In this document: positions 17,520-25,304 of the stretch, piece after piece
Numbering within the stretch: position 1 is the stretch's first letter
How the letters are laid out: each line of letters begins with the position of its first letter
DNA from: Streptosporangium canum
GTDB taxonomy: Bacteria; Actinomycetota; Actinomycetes; Streptosporangiales; Streptosporangiaceae
Reading direction: 5' to 3'
Assembly: GCF_900113865.1 (NCBI RefSeq)
Contig: NZ_FOQY01000025.1
Location: 1-64,000 of the forward strand
Length of the DNA: 64,000 bases
Notes under the pieces: generated by a model
Told to the model about the DNA's origin: nothing
The model's input: only the letters and a program-made list of their open reading frames with translations
Databases searched by the model: none
Made by a program: the position numbers and the translations under genes

Positions 17520-17728
17520 GCCTGCCTGGTCCCCGCGGGCCGTCCGGCCCACCGAGGTCGCTGAGGCCGGGCACCCGTGACTCCGGTCCCCGGCCCCCGG
17601 CCCCCGGAGCCGGGAGCCGGAAAAACGAAGGGCCGTATCCGGTCGGATTCTCTCGATGACGCGCATTCCGAATTACCGTGGTCGAGAATGTATCCATGGG
17701 CCGCGGACGAGGGCCCGGAGGAGGTGCG

Positions 17729-18556
17729 GTGATCTGGCTGCGGCGGCTTATCCAGGACCTGAGAATCCGCCAGAACGTCGATGCCCATGTCGTGACCATC
17801 GTCGTGTTCGCTTTCGCCGTTGTCTCGATCTTCGGAGATGTGGTTCCCGATCAGTTGAAATGGGCGGCGCTGCTTTCCGGAGTGGGAATTCTGGTCTACC
17901 GGCTCACATTGCCGGAAGAGCGACCGGAGGTCTCCGCGAGCATTCTGGGGGACAGGTCGGCGTTCGACTCCGTGCCGCTGTCGTCAGCCCTGGCCAACGC
18001 GCGTGACGTGCGGATCTTCGCGCCGTCCGCGGTGAACCTGCTCTCCGCCCACACCTGTGAGACCCTGCGCAGGACCGTGCTCGCCCGTGCGGGCGGATCG
18101 GTCCGTGTCGTGATTCTCGACCCGGCGGAGAAGGCCGCGGTGCGGATGGCGTCCAAGCAGCTGGACGATTCCGTTGATTTCCCGATCCAGAGACTTCCCG
18201 CCGCACTGGACAGCGCGGTCGAACGGCTGGATCTCATGAGTGAGTGGGAGGTCGAGGGGAGTTTCCGGTATCGGCTCCTGCCGTACAGCCCCGGATTCAG
18301 TATCGTGCTCATCGACCCGGAGAGCTCGAAGGGCCGGGCGATCGTCGAAATCCACGGTTTTCACAATCCGTCGACCTCGTCGCGAATGCACCTGGAGCTG
18401 AATCGCGCGCAGAACGAGCGCTGGTACTCCTACTGGGTCCGGCAGTTCGACTACATCTGGCGGGAGGCCACGCAGGTGGACATCAGTCCGGCTGCGGAAG
18501 CAGACGACGGGCCTGCTCCCGCAGATGCTCGGGAAGGGCGGGGTCGTCCGCTCTGA
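17729..18556 (+). CDS. Membrane-anchored protein with PLD-like cytosolic domain, unknown
   Basis: About 275 residues. GTG at 17729 follows GGAGGAGG and is preferred over the GTG at 17678. Two hydrophobic segments near the N-terminus (HVVTIVVFAFAVVSIFGDVV and WAALLSGVGILVY) anchor a soluble domain of about 215 residues. A stretch ANARDVRIFAPSAVNLL with later SVRVVILDP resembles phospholipase-D-like folds, though I see no HKD catalytic motif. Its 3' end overlaps the convergent STAND gene by 74 bases. Convergent overlap without a terminator is unusual and may link the expression of the two. It may be an accessory of the neighbouring island or an unrelated resident. Confidence 0.65.
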   Translation: MIWLRRLIQDLRIRQNVDAHVVTIVVFAFAVVSIFGDVVPDQLKWAALLSGVGILVYRLTLPEERPEVSASILGDRSAFDSVPLSSALANARDVRIFAPSAVNLLSAHTCETLRRTVLARAGGSVRVVILDPAEKAAVRMASKQLDDSVDFPIQRLPAALDSAVERLDLMSEWEVEGSFRYRLLPYSPGFSIVLIDPESSKGRAIVEIHGFHNPSTSSRMHLELNRAQNERWYSYWVRQFDYIWREATQVDISPAAEADDGPAPADAREGRGRPL

Positions 18557-20462
18557 TCGCGCGGGCCGCCAGGTCCGCACCCGCCACGGCGTTGCCGAGG
18601 ATGACGCGGATGCGGGCGGCCCGGAGCAGCACGGGGCCGTTGCTCCCGGCGTTCGCGATCGCGTCGGCCGCCTCCTGCTCCGCGGCGTCGAAGCGGCCGG
18701 CCAGGGCCAGCGCCAGCGCGCGGGCCGCCAGGGTCGCGGGCTGCTGGTGCTGGCGGACGAGGTCGAGATCGCGGAGCGCGGCCACGGGCTGGTCCAGGTC
18801 GGCGAGGATCACCCCGCGAAGGGCCAGGGCGTCCAGCAGGGCGTCGCCCCCGACGGCGAGAGCGCCGTTCAGGACGATCAGGGCCGAGCGCGGCTGCCCG
18901 ACGTGCCACAGCGCCTGTGCGAGGGCGGTCTGCGCGGACATGTCGCTCGGCACTCTCGCCACGGCGGCGCTGAGCGCGCTCACCGCCGTGGAGTAGTCGC
19001 CCAGGCTCAGTGACAGGCGGCCCTTCGCGGCGAGGACCCGGCCCACGCCGTCGGCCCGCTGCAGCACGGCGAACATCTCCGCCGCCGCGTCGTAGCGTCT
19101 CCACGCGGTCTCCGGATCCCCGGTGCCGACCGAGACGTCACCGAAGATCGCCTCAGCCTCGGCGCGTACGCCCAGGTCGTCGAACTCCGCCCTGCGCACC
19201 GCTTCCTCGGTCAGCTCCCGCGCATGGGTCCACTGGGCCCCGGAGAGGGCGGTCCGCGCGGCCTGGAGGAACGTCTCGGGATCGGTGTGCTGGATGGCGG
19301 CGATGAGGCGATCGTGCTGCAGTTCGTACCAGCGCGCGCCCGCCCGGTACTCGGCCTTGAGGATGTGGCAGTCCTCCAGGGACCTGACCACGGCGTTGGG
19401 CATGCCGGAGGTCTGGTGCAGCCCCTCGTAGGCGGTGCCCCGGGTGCCGTGCTCGGTGATGAAGGTGCGCCTGAGCCAGGATCGGATGCTGCCCTCGGGC
19501 ACGTCGTGCCGTTCCGCGACCTCCTTCAGCATCCGCTGGCAGAAGCCCGCCAGGAAACGGTCGACGTTGGCGTGCAGCCGTACGTGCTCGGCGGTGATCT
19601 CGTGGACGTCCGGCGGCAGCGACTCCCACAGCGCGGAGCAGACCACCTGGAGCTGGACCGGTTCGACACCGCTGACCCTCAGCACGGTCTTCTCGCCCTG
19701 CTCGCTGTGGATCGTCACGGTCTGCAGGTCGTCCACGAGCAGCTCGGCCGCGTTCTCGCCGAACCTGCGGTCGGTGCCCTCCAGCGGCCGCCGGGTGGCC
19801 TCCAGCGCGGCCTCCCGCCGGAAGGGCAGCAGGTGGAACCAGGAGCGGGACCCCTGGCCCAGCACGCGTTCGAAGGGCACGATGGAGGCGAGGTACTCCT
19901 GGCGCATCGACAGCAGCAGGCGCAGCCCCGTGTGCGCCTGGAGGGCGTCGGCCAACTGGGCGACGAACTCCTCCAGGTCGGACTCCCGGTACGGGGCGCC
20001 GGTGAACATCTCCTCGGCCTGGTCGATGGAGATGAGCGTCGGGACGGGGTCGTCGTAGCGGTCGACGCGCGCGGGGCGCCGGTCGAGGTAGTCGCGGACC
20101 GTCAGGTCGGCGAGTTCGGCGGGCGGCGCGGCGGACCAGGAGGACAGCAGGCTCAGGACGTAGACGCTGCGTACCGGCGAGGTGGTGACGAGGAGAGCCG
20201 GATCCGGCGCGATCCGGCCCACCGGCAGGACCTCGACGCGGTCGGAGCCGAGGAACGGCAGCACCCCCGCGTGCAGGAGAGAGGTCTTGCCGACGCCGGA
20301 GGCGCCGTAGAGCACGGTCAGCCTGTCGGCCTGCCAGAGGGTGGCGATCTCGCGCGCCTCCCGCTCGCGGCCGAAGAACAGGCCCCTGTCCTGCTGCCGG
20401 AAGGCGCGCAGCCCGACGTACGGCTGGCCCGTCTCGTTCTGCACGTGGCCCGTGGAGGTCAT
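18483..20462 (-). CDS. STAND NTPase (nSTAND1 type) with C-terminal helical/TPR-like repeats
   Basis: A 659-residue signalling NTPase. The start has the nSTAND1 signature PYVGLRAFRQQDRGLFFGRE, Walker A GASGVGKTS is at 53-61 and a Walker B-like ISIDQAEE lies at about 144-151. The last 230 residues are Ala/Leu-rich helical repeats of TPR style. STAND proteins sense a trigger through such repeats and oligomerise on ATP binding. The ATG overlaps the SIR2 stop as ATGA, so the two are translated together, and a two-component sensor/effector pair is likely. In known Avs-type defence proteins SIR2 and STAND modules can be fused in one chain; here they are split. Confidence 0.88.
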   Translation of the reverse strand: MTSTGHVQNETGQPYVGLRAFRQQDRGLFFGREREAREIATLWQADRLTVLYGASGVGKTSLLHAGVLPFLGSDRVEVLPVGRIAPDPALLVTTSPVRSVYVLSLLSSWSAAPPAELADLTVRDYLDRRPARVDRYDDPVPTLISIDQAEEMFTGAPYRESDLEEFVAQLADALQAHTGLRLLLSMRQEYLASIVPFERVLGQGSRSWFHLLPFRREAALEATRRPLEGTDRRFGENAAELLVDDLQTVTIHSEQGEKTVLRVSGVEPVQLQVVCSALWESLPPDVHEITAEHVRLHANVDRFLAGFCQRMLKEVAERHDVPEGSIRSWLRRTFITEHGTRGTAYEGLHQTSGMPNAVVRSLEDCHILKAEYRAGARWYELQHDRLIAAIQHTDPETFLQAARTALSGAQWTHARELTEEAVRRAEFDDLGVRAEAEAIFGDVSVGTGDPETAWRRYDAAAEMFAVLQRADGVGRVLAAKGRLSLSLGDYSTAVSALSAAVARVPSDMSAQTALAQALWHVGQPRSALIVLNGALAVGGDALLDALALRGVILADLDQPVAALRDLDLVRQHQQPATLAARALALALAGRFDAAEQEAADAIANAGSNGPVLLRAARIRVILGNAVAGADLAARAIRADDPALPEHLREQARRLLPQPD

Positions 20463-21340
20463 GCGTCCGGTCCCAACCGGCGCCGCAGCTCCTCGCAGAA
20501 CTGGGCCGCGGTGCCCCAGAAGATCGAGATACGCCATCCCGTGTCCAGGTAGCGGACGAGGTACTGTTTCGCCCGCTCCTCGGCCTCGGCGATCGGCGTG
20601 TTCACCGGCGGCAGCAGCTGCACGCTCACGTGGCGCCGCAGCTGGACGGCCGGTATGGCGCGGAGCAGACCGTGGAAGAGCACGCGGAACGTCCAGTCCT
20701 GCAGGCTGTAGCCGATGAACAGCAGGGAGCGGGTGGTCATCGCGCGCAGGACGGAGATGGGGATCAGCGTCCGGTTGCCGGACGCCTGGGCCGCCGCCAC
20801 GTTGGCCAGATATTCGAGGTAGTCGTCTTCGATGAGAACCAGGGACGAGGGTTCCGCCCAGCTCCCGTGGAGGTGGTAGACGAGCGGCTCCTCGACCGAG
20901 GGCTCCGGCAGCTCCGGCGTCTCCATGGGGTTGCGGTCGGCCCAGGAACATATCGCCCTGTGGGCCGTCTTGCCCGCGCCCCCCAGCGCCTCCACCAGGA
21001 AATTGTCGTAGTTCGTGGTGAGGAAGACCCTCAGCTTGAACTTGGCCAGGAGCGCGTGAGGCTCGCCGTCGTGGCTGAAGTCCGGCAGTCCGTGCGACTG
21101 GAGGTATTCGCAGATCTGCTCTTTGAGGTAGACCGGGTCGCCTTCCAGCACCGCCGCGTACTGCATCACCCGGGCGAGATCGTGGTCATCAGGAAAAGGA
21201 TATTTGTAGCTATTTGCCCATTTTCTGCTGAGTTCGGATCCGGTCGGAAGGGTGCCATAACAGGCCCCCGCGCCGAGAAAGGGCGTGCAGTCTCCGCCGC
21301 GGAGTTGGTCGATCAGTCGCCGCCAGTCCGCGTCGTCCAC
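20459..21340 (-). CDS. SIR2-family protein (probable NAD-degrading effector)
   Basis: A 293-residue SIR2_2-type protein. The nucleotide loop FLGAGA is at 21-26, TTNYD at 108-112 (Asn110) and the catalytic-type His in YHLHGS near residue 158. LLFIGYSLQDWTFRVLFHGL follows. Proteins of this branch (ThsA, DSR, SIR2-Argonaute and Avs5 effectors) destroy NAD when activated during phage infection. There is no transmembrane segment. It lies 79 bases behind the FxSxx precursor gene on the same strand and is coupled to the STAND gene. An NADase effector role is inferred from family and context; deacetylase activity is less likely. Confidence 0.88.
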   Translation of the reverse strand: MDDADWRRLIDQLRGGDCTPFLGAGACYGTLPTGSELSRKWANSYKYPFPDDHDLARVMQYAAVLEGDPVYLKEQICEYLQSHGLPDFSHDGEPHALLAKFKLRVFLTTNYDNFLVEALGGAGKTAHRAICSWADRNPMETPELPEPSVEEPLVYHLHGSWAEPSSLVLIEDDYLEYLANVAAAQASGNRTLIPISVLRAMTTRSLLFIGYSLQDWTFRVLFHGLLRAIPAVQLRRHVSVQLLPPVNTPIAEAEERAKQYLVRYLDTGWRISIFWGTAAQFCEELRRRLGPDA

Positions 21341-21342
21341 GA

Positions 21343-21406
21343 CACCGCCCTGGTTATTGGTGGAAGGTCCCTTTGTGACACCTTGTCTCGCACATCCAGG
21401 GCGGTG
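21343..21406 (-). promoter_or_regulatory. Intercistronic hairpin between precursor and SIR2 genes
   Basis: CACCGCCCTGG (21343-21353) is the exact inverse complement of CCAGGGCGGTG (21396-21406), with 42 bases between. On the minus-strand transcript this stem lies after the precursor stop and just before the SIR2 start. It could act as partial terminator or as a stability element giving more precursor than effector. Confidence 0.45.
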
Positions 21407-21419
21407 CCGTCAAGTCTCG

Positions 21420-21584
21420 CTAGATTGACGATGTGAATCCGGCGACCGGGCCGGTGTCCTCCTCGCTAAGCAACCGGCGCAGTGCGAGCGCGAGGCTGGA
21501 CTCTCCTACTACGTCGAGGTCACTCAGTCTTATGTCGGTCACATCGATGAGGTCTGTGCCGAAATCTGTAGCTTGCTCACCCAC
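21420..21584 (-). CDS. fxsA: FxSxx-COOH RiPP precursor peptide (FxsA-like)
   Basis: A 54-residue peptide starting at GTG 21584, with AGGGAG five bases upstream; an in-frame TTG at 21605 is the alternative. The leader has the FxsA pattern: DLIDVTDIRLSDLDVVGESS, then LALALRRLLSEE, a short linker and the end GFTSSI. The last five residues F-T-S-S-I are the FxSxx-COOH signature, where the Phe is cross-linked by the radical SAM enzyme FxsB into a three-residue cyclophane. FxsT and FxsB homologues are in the same locus. The gene heads a minus-strand operon with the SIR2 and STAND genes. The short length explains why such genes are often missed. Confidence 0.8.
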   Translation of the reverse strand: MGEQATDFGTDLIDVTDIRLSDLDVVGESSLALALRRLLSEEDTGPVAGFTSSI

Positions 21585-21856
21585 CTGGGCTCCCTGGCTC
21601 CTCAAACATCTTGACGCCTACATCCTTCCATGTTATGAAGACACCTTCGACCGTGGGGTAGACGGGGACGTTTGTAGCTATTGGGGAGATTTGCGACTTG
21701 CGGCTGCGGGGACGGAAGCTCCTTTTCGCCGCCCGTTGTCACGGAAGTGTTTCAAGTTGAACGATCCGAATAGAAGGTTCTGTCTAACCGGTTTATAAAC
21801 ACTTAGTTAAACCGGGTCTAGGATGAGCGCAGAATCAGGTCAGTGGAGGCGATCGC
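21585..21856. promoter_or_regulatory. Divergent promoter region between fxsA and fxsT
   Basis: This 272-base region is clearly less GC-rich than its flanks. On the plus strand TTGACG (21611-21616) is followed after 17 bases by TATGAA (21634-21639). Close to fxsT an inverted repeat CCGGTTTA (21788-21795) / TAAACCGG (21808-21815) could be an operator. A frame open on the plus strand here (about 21433-21798) overlaps the precursor antisense and has no codon bias. Confidence 0.5.
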
Positions 21857-24394
21857 GTGTCTGTTTCGCACTCTTCCGGAGCGTCGCGGACGCCGGGACG
21901 GTCACCGGACGTGTGGGGCAAGGTTCCGCAGCGGAACAAGAACTTCACCGGCAGGGACGACCTGCTCGAACAGCTGCGCAAGGGAGTGACCGCCGAGGTG
22001 ACCGCGGTCGTCCCGCACGCCCTCCACGGGCTGGGCGGTGTCGGCAAGACCCAGGTCGCCATCGAGTACGCCTACCGCTACAGGTCCGCCTACGACCTCG
22101 TCTGGTGGGTCCCCGCCGACCAGCCCATGCTGGTCCGCTCAGCCCTGGCCGGGCTCGCCCCCTATCTCGGCCTGCCGTCGGCGGCGACCACCGGCATCGA
22201 GGACGCGGCCACGGCGGTGCTCGACGCCCTGCGCAGGGGCGAGCCGTACGACAAGTGGCTGCTGATCTTCGACAACGCCGACCAGCCCGAAGACCTCAAC
22301 GAGATCGTGCCGCGGGGGCCGGGACACGTCTTGATCACCTCCCGCAACCACCGCTGGCAGGGCGTCGTCGACACCGTCGCCATCGACGTGTTCGGCCGCG
22401 AGGAGAGCATCGAGTTCCTGAGCAAGCGGGTGTCCAAGGCGGTGAGCCGCGAGGAGGCGGACCGCCTGGCCGAGGAGCTCGGAGACCTGCCGCTGGCGCT
22501 GGAGCAGGCCGGCGCGCTCCAGGCCGAGACCGGCATGTCCGTCGACGAATACCTGCGGCTGCTCCACGAGCAGACGGCGCTGCTGCTGGCCGAGAGCAAG
22601 CCGTCCGACTATCCGGTGTCGATGACCGCCGCCTGGTCCCTGTCGGTGTCGCAGCTCGTCTCCAAGATGCCCGAGGCGGTCGAGCTCCTCCGCTGCTGCG
22701 CCTTCTTCGGCCCCGAGCCCATACCGCGGGACGTGTTCGCGCCGCTGCCGGAGCAGGCCGAGGCGGAATCGCGCCTCGGCTCGCTGCTCGGCAACCCCAT
22801 CCTCGTCAGCCGGGCCATCCGCGAGCTCGGCCGGTACGCCCTGGTCCGTCTCGACTCCGTCAGCCGGACCATCCAGGTCCACCGGCTGGTCCAGGCCCTT
22901 CTCCGGGACGAGCTCAGCGCGGACGACAGCACGGGCTTCCGGCACGAGGTCCATCTCCTGCTCGCCGCCGCGGCCCCCGACGAGCCCGACGACAACGCGG
23001 CGTGGCCCCGCTACTCCGAGCTGCTCGGCCACGTGACCCCCGCGCGCGTCGCCCAGAGCCGCGAGCCGCAGGTCCGCCGCTTCGTCCTCGACGTGGTCCG
23101 CTACCTCTACTCCTCCGGCGACTTCAGGTCGGCGCGCGTGCTGGTCGAGAGCCTTCTCGCCCAGTGGCGGGACGACTCCAGCGACGACGACCAGTACGTC
23201 CTGTCCGCCCAGCGGCACCTCGGCATCGTCGTGCGCGAGCTCGGCGAGTACCAGGCCGCCTACGACCTCAACCGGGTGACGCTGGCCCGGATGGTGGAGG
23301 TGCTCGGCCCGGAACACGCCGAGACGCTGCTGCTCACCAACAGCTACGGCGCCGACATCCGGGCGCGCGGCGAGTTCTCCGCGGCGCTGGAGCACGACAA
23401 GGAGTCGCTGCGCCAGCACGAGACGGTGTTCGGGCCGGACCACCGGCGGACGCTGCGCGCGATGAACAACCTGAGCATCGACTATCTCCTGCTCGGCGAC
23501 TACGCCGAGACCCGCCGGCTGCTCGAGAGAACCTACATGGTGCAGAGCAGGGTCGGCTCCGGCTCCAGCAAGCAGAACATCCTCGCCTTCCGCAACGGCC
23601 TCGCCCGCGTGGTACGGCTGAGCGGAGAATACTTCGAGGCCTGCGACCTGGGCGAGGACGCCCTGGAGTACGGCCTGCAGGAGCTCGGCGCCGACCACCC
23701 CTGGACGCTGCGCACCGCCAAGGACCTGTCCATCGCCAAACGCCGGGCCGGCGCGATCGAGGAGGCGCTGGAGCTCGCCGAGAGCACGTTCGAGCGGCAG
23801 GAGCGCATCTTCGGCCGGGACCATCCCGACACCCTCGCGGCTGCCCTGTGCCTGGCCAACGCGCTGCGCGCCGGCGGGCGCACCGGGGAGGCGCTCGAAC
23901 TCCTCAGGGACACCTCCACCCGCTATCCGACGATGTACGGCGAGGACCATCCCTTCAACTACGGGTGCGCCACCAACCTCGCGCTGCTGCTACGGGTCCA
24001 CGGAGACGCCGAGCAGGCCCGGCAGCTCGACCGGATATCGCTGGAGGGGCTCAACCGCACGCTCGGCGTGGACCACCACTACTCCCTGACGTGCGCGATC
24101 AACCTCGCCAGCGACCTCGCGGTTCTCGGCGAGCTCGACGAAGCGCTCGCCATGAGCCAGGACACCCTGGTGAGGCTGCGCGACGTCCTCGGCGTGGACC
24201 ACCCGCTGACCCTGGCCTGCGCGACCAACCTGGTCCAGGACCTGCGGGCGGAGGGCCGTGACGACGAGGCCGACGTCCTGCGGACCGACACCTTCGAGCG
24301 CTATCACCGGGTGCTGGGACAGAACCATCCCGACGTCATCGTGGCGGCCCGCAACGACCGCCTCGACTTCGACTTCGACCCGCCGGCGATCTAG
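21857..24394 (+). CDS. fxsT: FxSxx-COOH system NB-ARC/tetratricopeptide protein FxsT
   Basis: An 845-residue STAND-class protein. The N-terminus has the FxsT hallmark VWGKVPQRNKNFTGR, then Walker A GLGGVGKTQ at 58-66 and a WLLIFDNADQP Walker B region. A winged-helix part and a long C-terminal array of tetratricopeptide repeats with recurring GPDHRRTL / GRDHPDTLAA-type phrases fill the rest. GTG 21857 follows GGAGG at seven bases. It diverges from the precursor gene. In Fxs loci this protein accompanies FxsA, FxsB and the TIR-like FxsC. Its role is unproven; sensing or signalling in a conflict system fits its architecture. Confidence 0.92.
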   Translation: MSVSHSSGASRTPGRSPDVWGKVPQRNKNFTGRDDLLEQLRKGVTAEVTAVVPHALHGLGGVGKTQVAIEYAYRYRSAYDLVWWVPADQPMLVRSALAGLAPYLGLPSAATTGIEDAATAVLDALRRGEPYDKWLLIFDNADQPEDLNEIVPRGPGHVLITSRNHRWQGVVDTVAIDVFGREESIEFLSKRVSKAVSREEADRLAEELGDLPLALEQAGALQAETGMSVDEYLRLLHEQTALLLAESKPSDYPVSMTAAWSLSVSQLVSKMPEAVELLRCCAFFGPEPIPRDVFAPLPEQAEAESRLGSLLGNPILVSRAIRELGRYALVRLDSVSRTIQVHRLVQALLRDELSADDSTGFRHEVHLLLAAAAPDEPDDNAAWPRYSELLGHVTPARVAQSREPQVRRFVLDVVRYLYSSGDFRSARVLVESLLAQWRDDSSDDDQYVLSAQRHLGIVVRELGEYQAAYDLNRVTLARMVEVLGPEHAETLLLTNSYGADIRARGEFSAALEHDKESLRQHETVFGPDHRRTLRAMNNLSIDYLLLGDYAETRRLLERTYMVQSRVGSGSSKQNILAFRNGLARVVRLSGEYFEACDLGEDALEYGLQELGADHPWTLRTAKDLSIAKRRAGAIEEALELAESTFERQERIFGRDHPDTLAAALCLANALRAGGRTGEALELLRDTSTRYPTMYGEDHPFNYGCATNLALLLRVHGDAEQARQLDRISLEGLNRTLGVDHHYSLTCAINLASDLAVLGELDEALAMSQDTLVRLRDVLGVDHPLTLACATNLVQDLRAEGRDDEADVLRTDTFERYHRVLGQNHPDVIVAARNDRLDFDFDPPAI

Positions 24395-24569
24395 TCGCAC
24401 CGCCCCGTCCGGTGGTGCACCACACTTCGGCGGTCGTCACGGGACCCCGCCCCCCTCTTCGGTGCGGAACGGCCTGTTGCGTATTGTCGTGGTGTGTCGC
24501 CGGTCGGCAGGGTGTCCTCCACCTTTCGAGCCGATACGTTCCGTCTCGTTTGAGTGTTATCCTGGCCGC

Positions 24570-25172
24570 ATGCCCGAAGTGAAGAAGCCGAATCCCGCCC
24601 GCCGCAACGAGCGGTCGCGGCATGCGATCCTCGACGCCGCCCGCGAGCTGATCCGCGAAGTGGGGTACGCGAAGGTCTCGATCGAGGCGATCGCCGCCCG
24701 CGCGGGAGTGGGAAAGCAGACGATCTACCGATGGTGGCCGTCCAAGGGAGCCGTGGTGTTCGACTCCTTCCTCGCGCTCAGCGGTGACCCCGAGGAGGGG
24801 GAGGGGATGGCGTTGCCCGACACGGGCGACATCGAGGCCGATCTCAAGCTCGTCATGCGCGCGACGGTGGCCGAGTTCGCCGACCCGCACTTCGAGGCTC
24901 CGATCCGGGCGCTCAACTTGGAGATCATCAGCGATTCCGACCTCGCCGCCCAGTATCGGGAGAAGCTGGCCCGTCCGGTGGAGGACGTCAAGAAAGCCCG
25001 GCTGCGCGCCGCGCAGCAGGCGGGCCAGCTCGCCGCGGACGCCGACCTCGACCTGGTGCTCGAAGTGCTCTACGCCCCCCTTTACCAGCGGTGGCTGCAC
25101 CGATCGGGGCCGCTCACCGCCGAGTACGCCGACGCCCTCGTCGACGTCACGCTCAAGGCCTTCCGCCCCTGA
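24570..25172 (+). CDS. TetR-family transcriptional regulator
   Basis: A 200-residue repressor. The N-terminal helix-turn-helix is typical: AILDAARELIREVGYAKVSI, then AIAARAGVGKQTIYRWWPSK, followed by a C-terminal TetR_C ligand/dimer region. The W-W-P-S-K end of the recognition helix is characteristic of the group. ATG at 24570 was chosen because the conserved fold begins about 15 residues later. It is read in the same direction as fxsT, 175 bases downstream, and converges with the HExxH gene. It may regulate the island or only itself. Its ligand is unknown. Confidence 0.9.
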   Translation: MPEVKKPNPARRNERSRHAILDAARELIREVGYAKVSIEAIAARAGVGKQTIYRWWPSKGAVVFDSFLALSGDPEEGEGMALPDTGDIEADLKLVMRATVAEFADPHFEAPIRALNLEIISDSDLAAQYREKLARPVEDVKKARLRAAQQAGQLAADADLDLVLEVLYAPLYQRWLHRSGPLTAEYADALVDVTLKAFRP

Positions 25173-25200
25173 CGGAGAATCCGCCACGGCTGCCGGCCAC

Positions 25201-25256
25201 GGCCATCGCGTGATCCTCAGATGTCCTCACGAACTCCGAACGATCACGCGGTGGCC
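25201..25256. terminator. Convergent terminator hairpin (one mismatch)
   Basis: GGCCATCGCGTGATC (25201-25215) is inversely matched by GATCACGCGGTGGCC (25242-25256) at 14 of 15 positions, with a 26-base loop. It lies between the TetR gene and the convergent HExxH gene and can end both transcripts. Confidence 0.6.
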
Positions 25257-25304
25257 GTCTCCATGGGACCTCGACCAGGCGGATCGCGACGGGTCACCGG
25301 GGTG

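Noticed and set aside
21433..21798. 121-residue plus-strand gene
   Set aside because: It lies antisense to the FxSxx precursor and in the AT-rich promoter region, with no codon bias and no domain.
24570..25172. TetR gene as a proven part of the Fxs island
   Set aside because: It is placed between island genes, but no operator shared with the fxsA/fxsT or fxsB promoters was found, so the link stays open.
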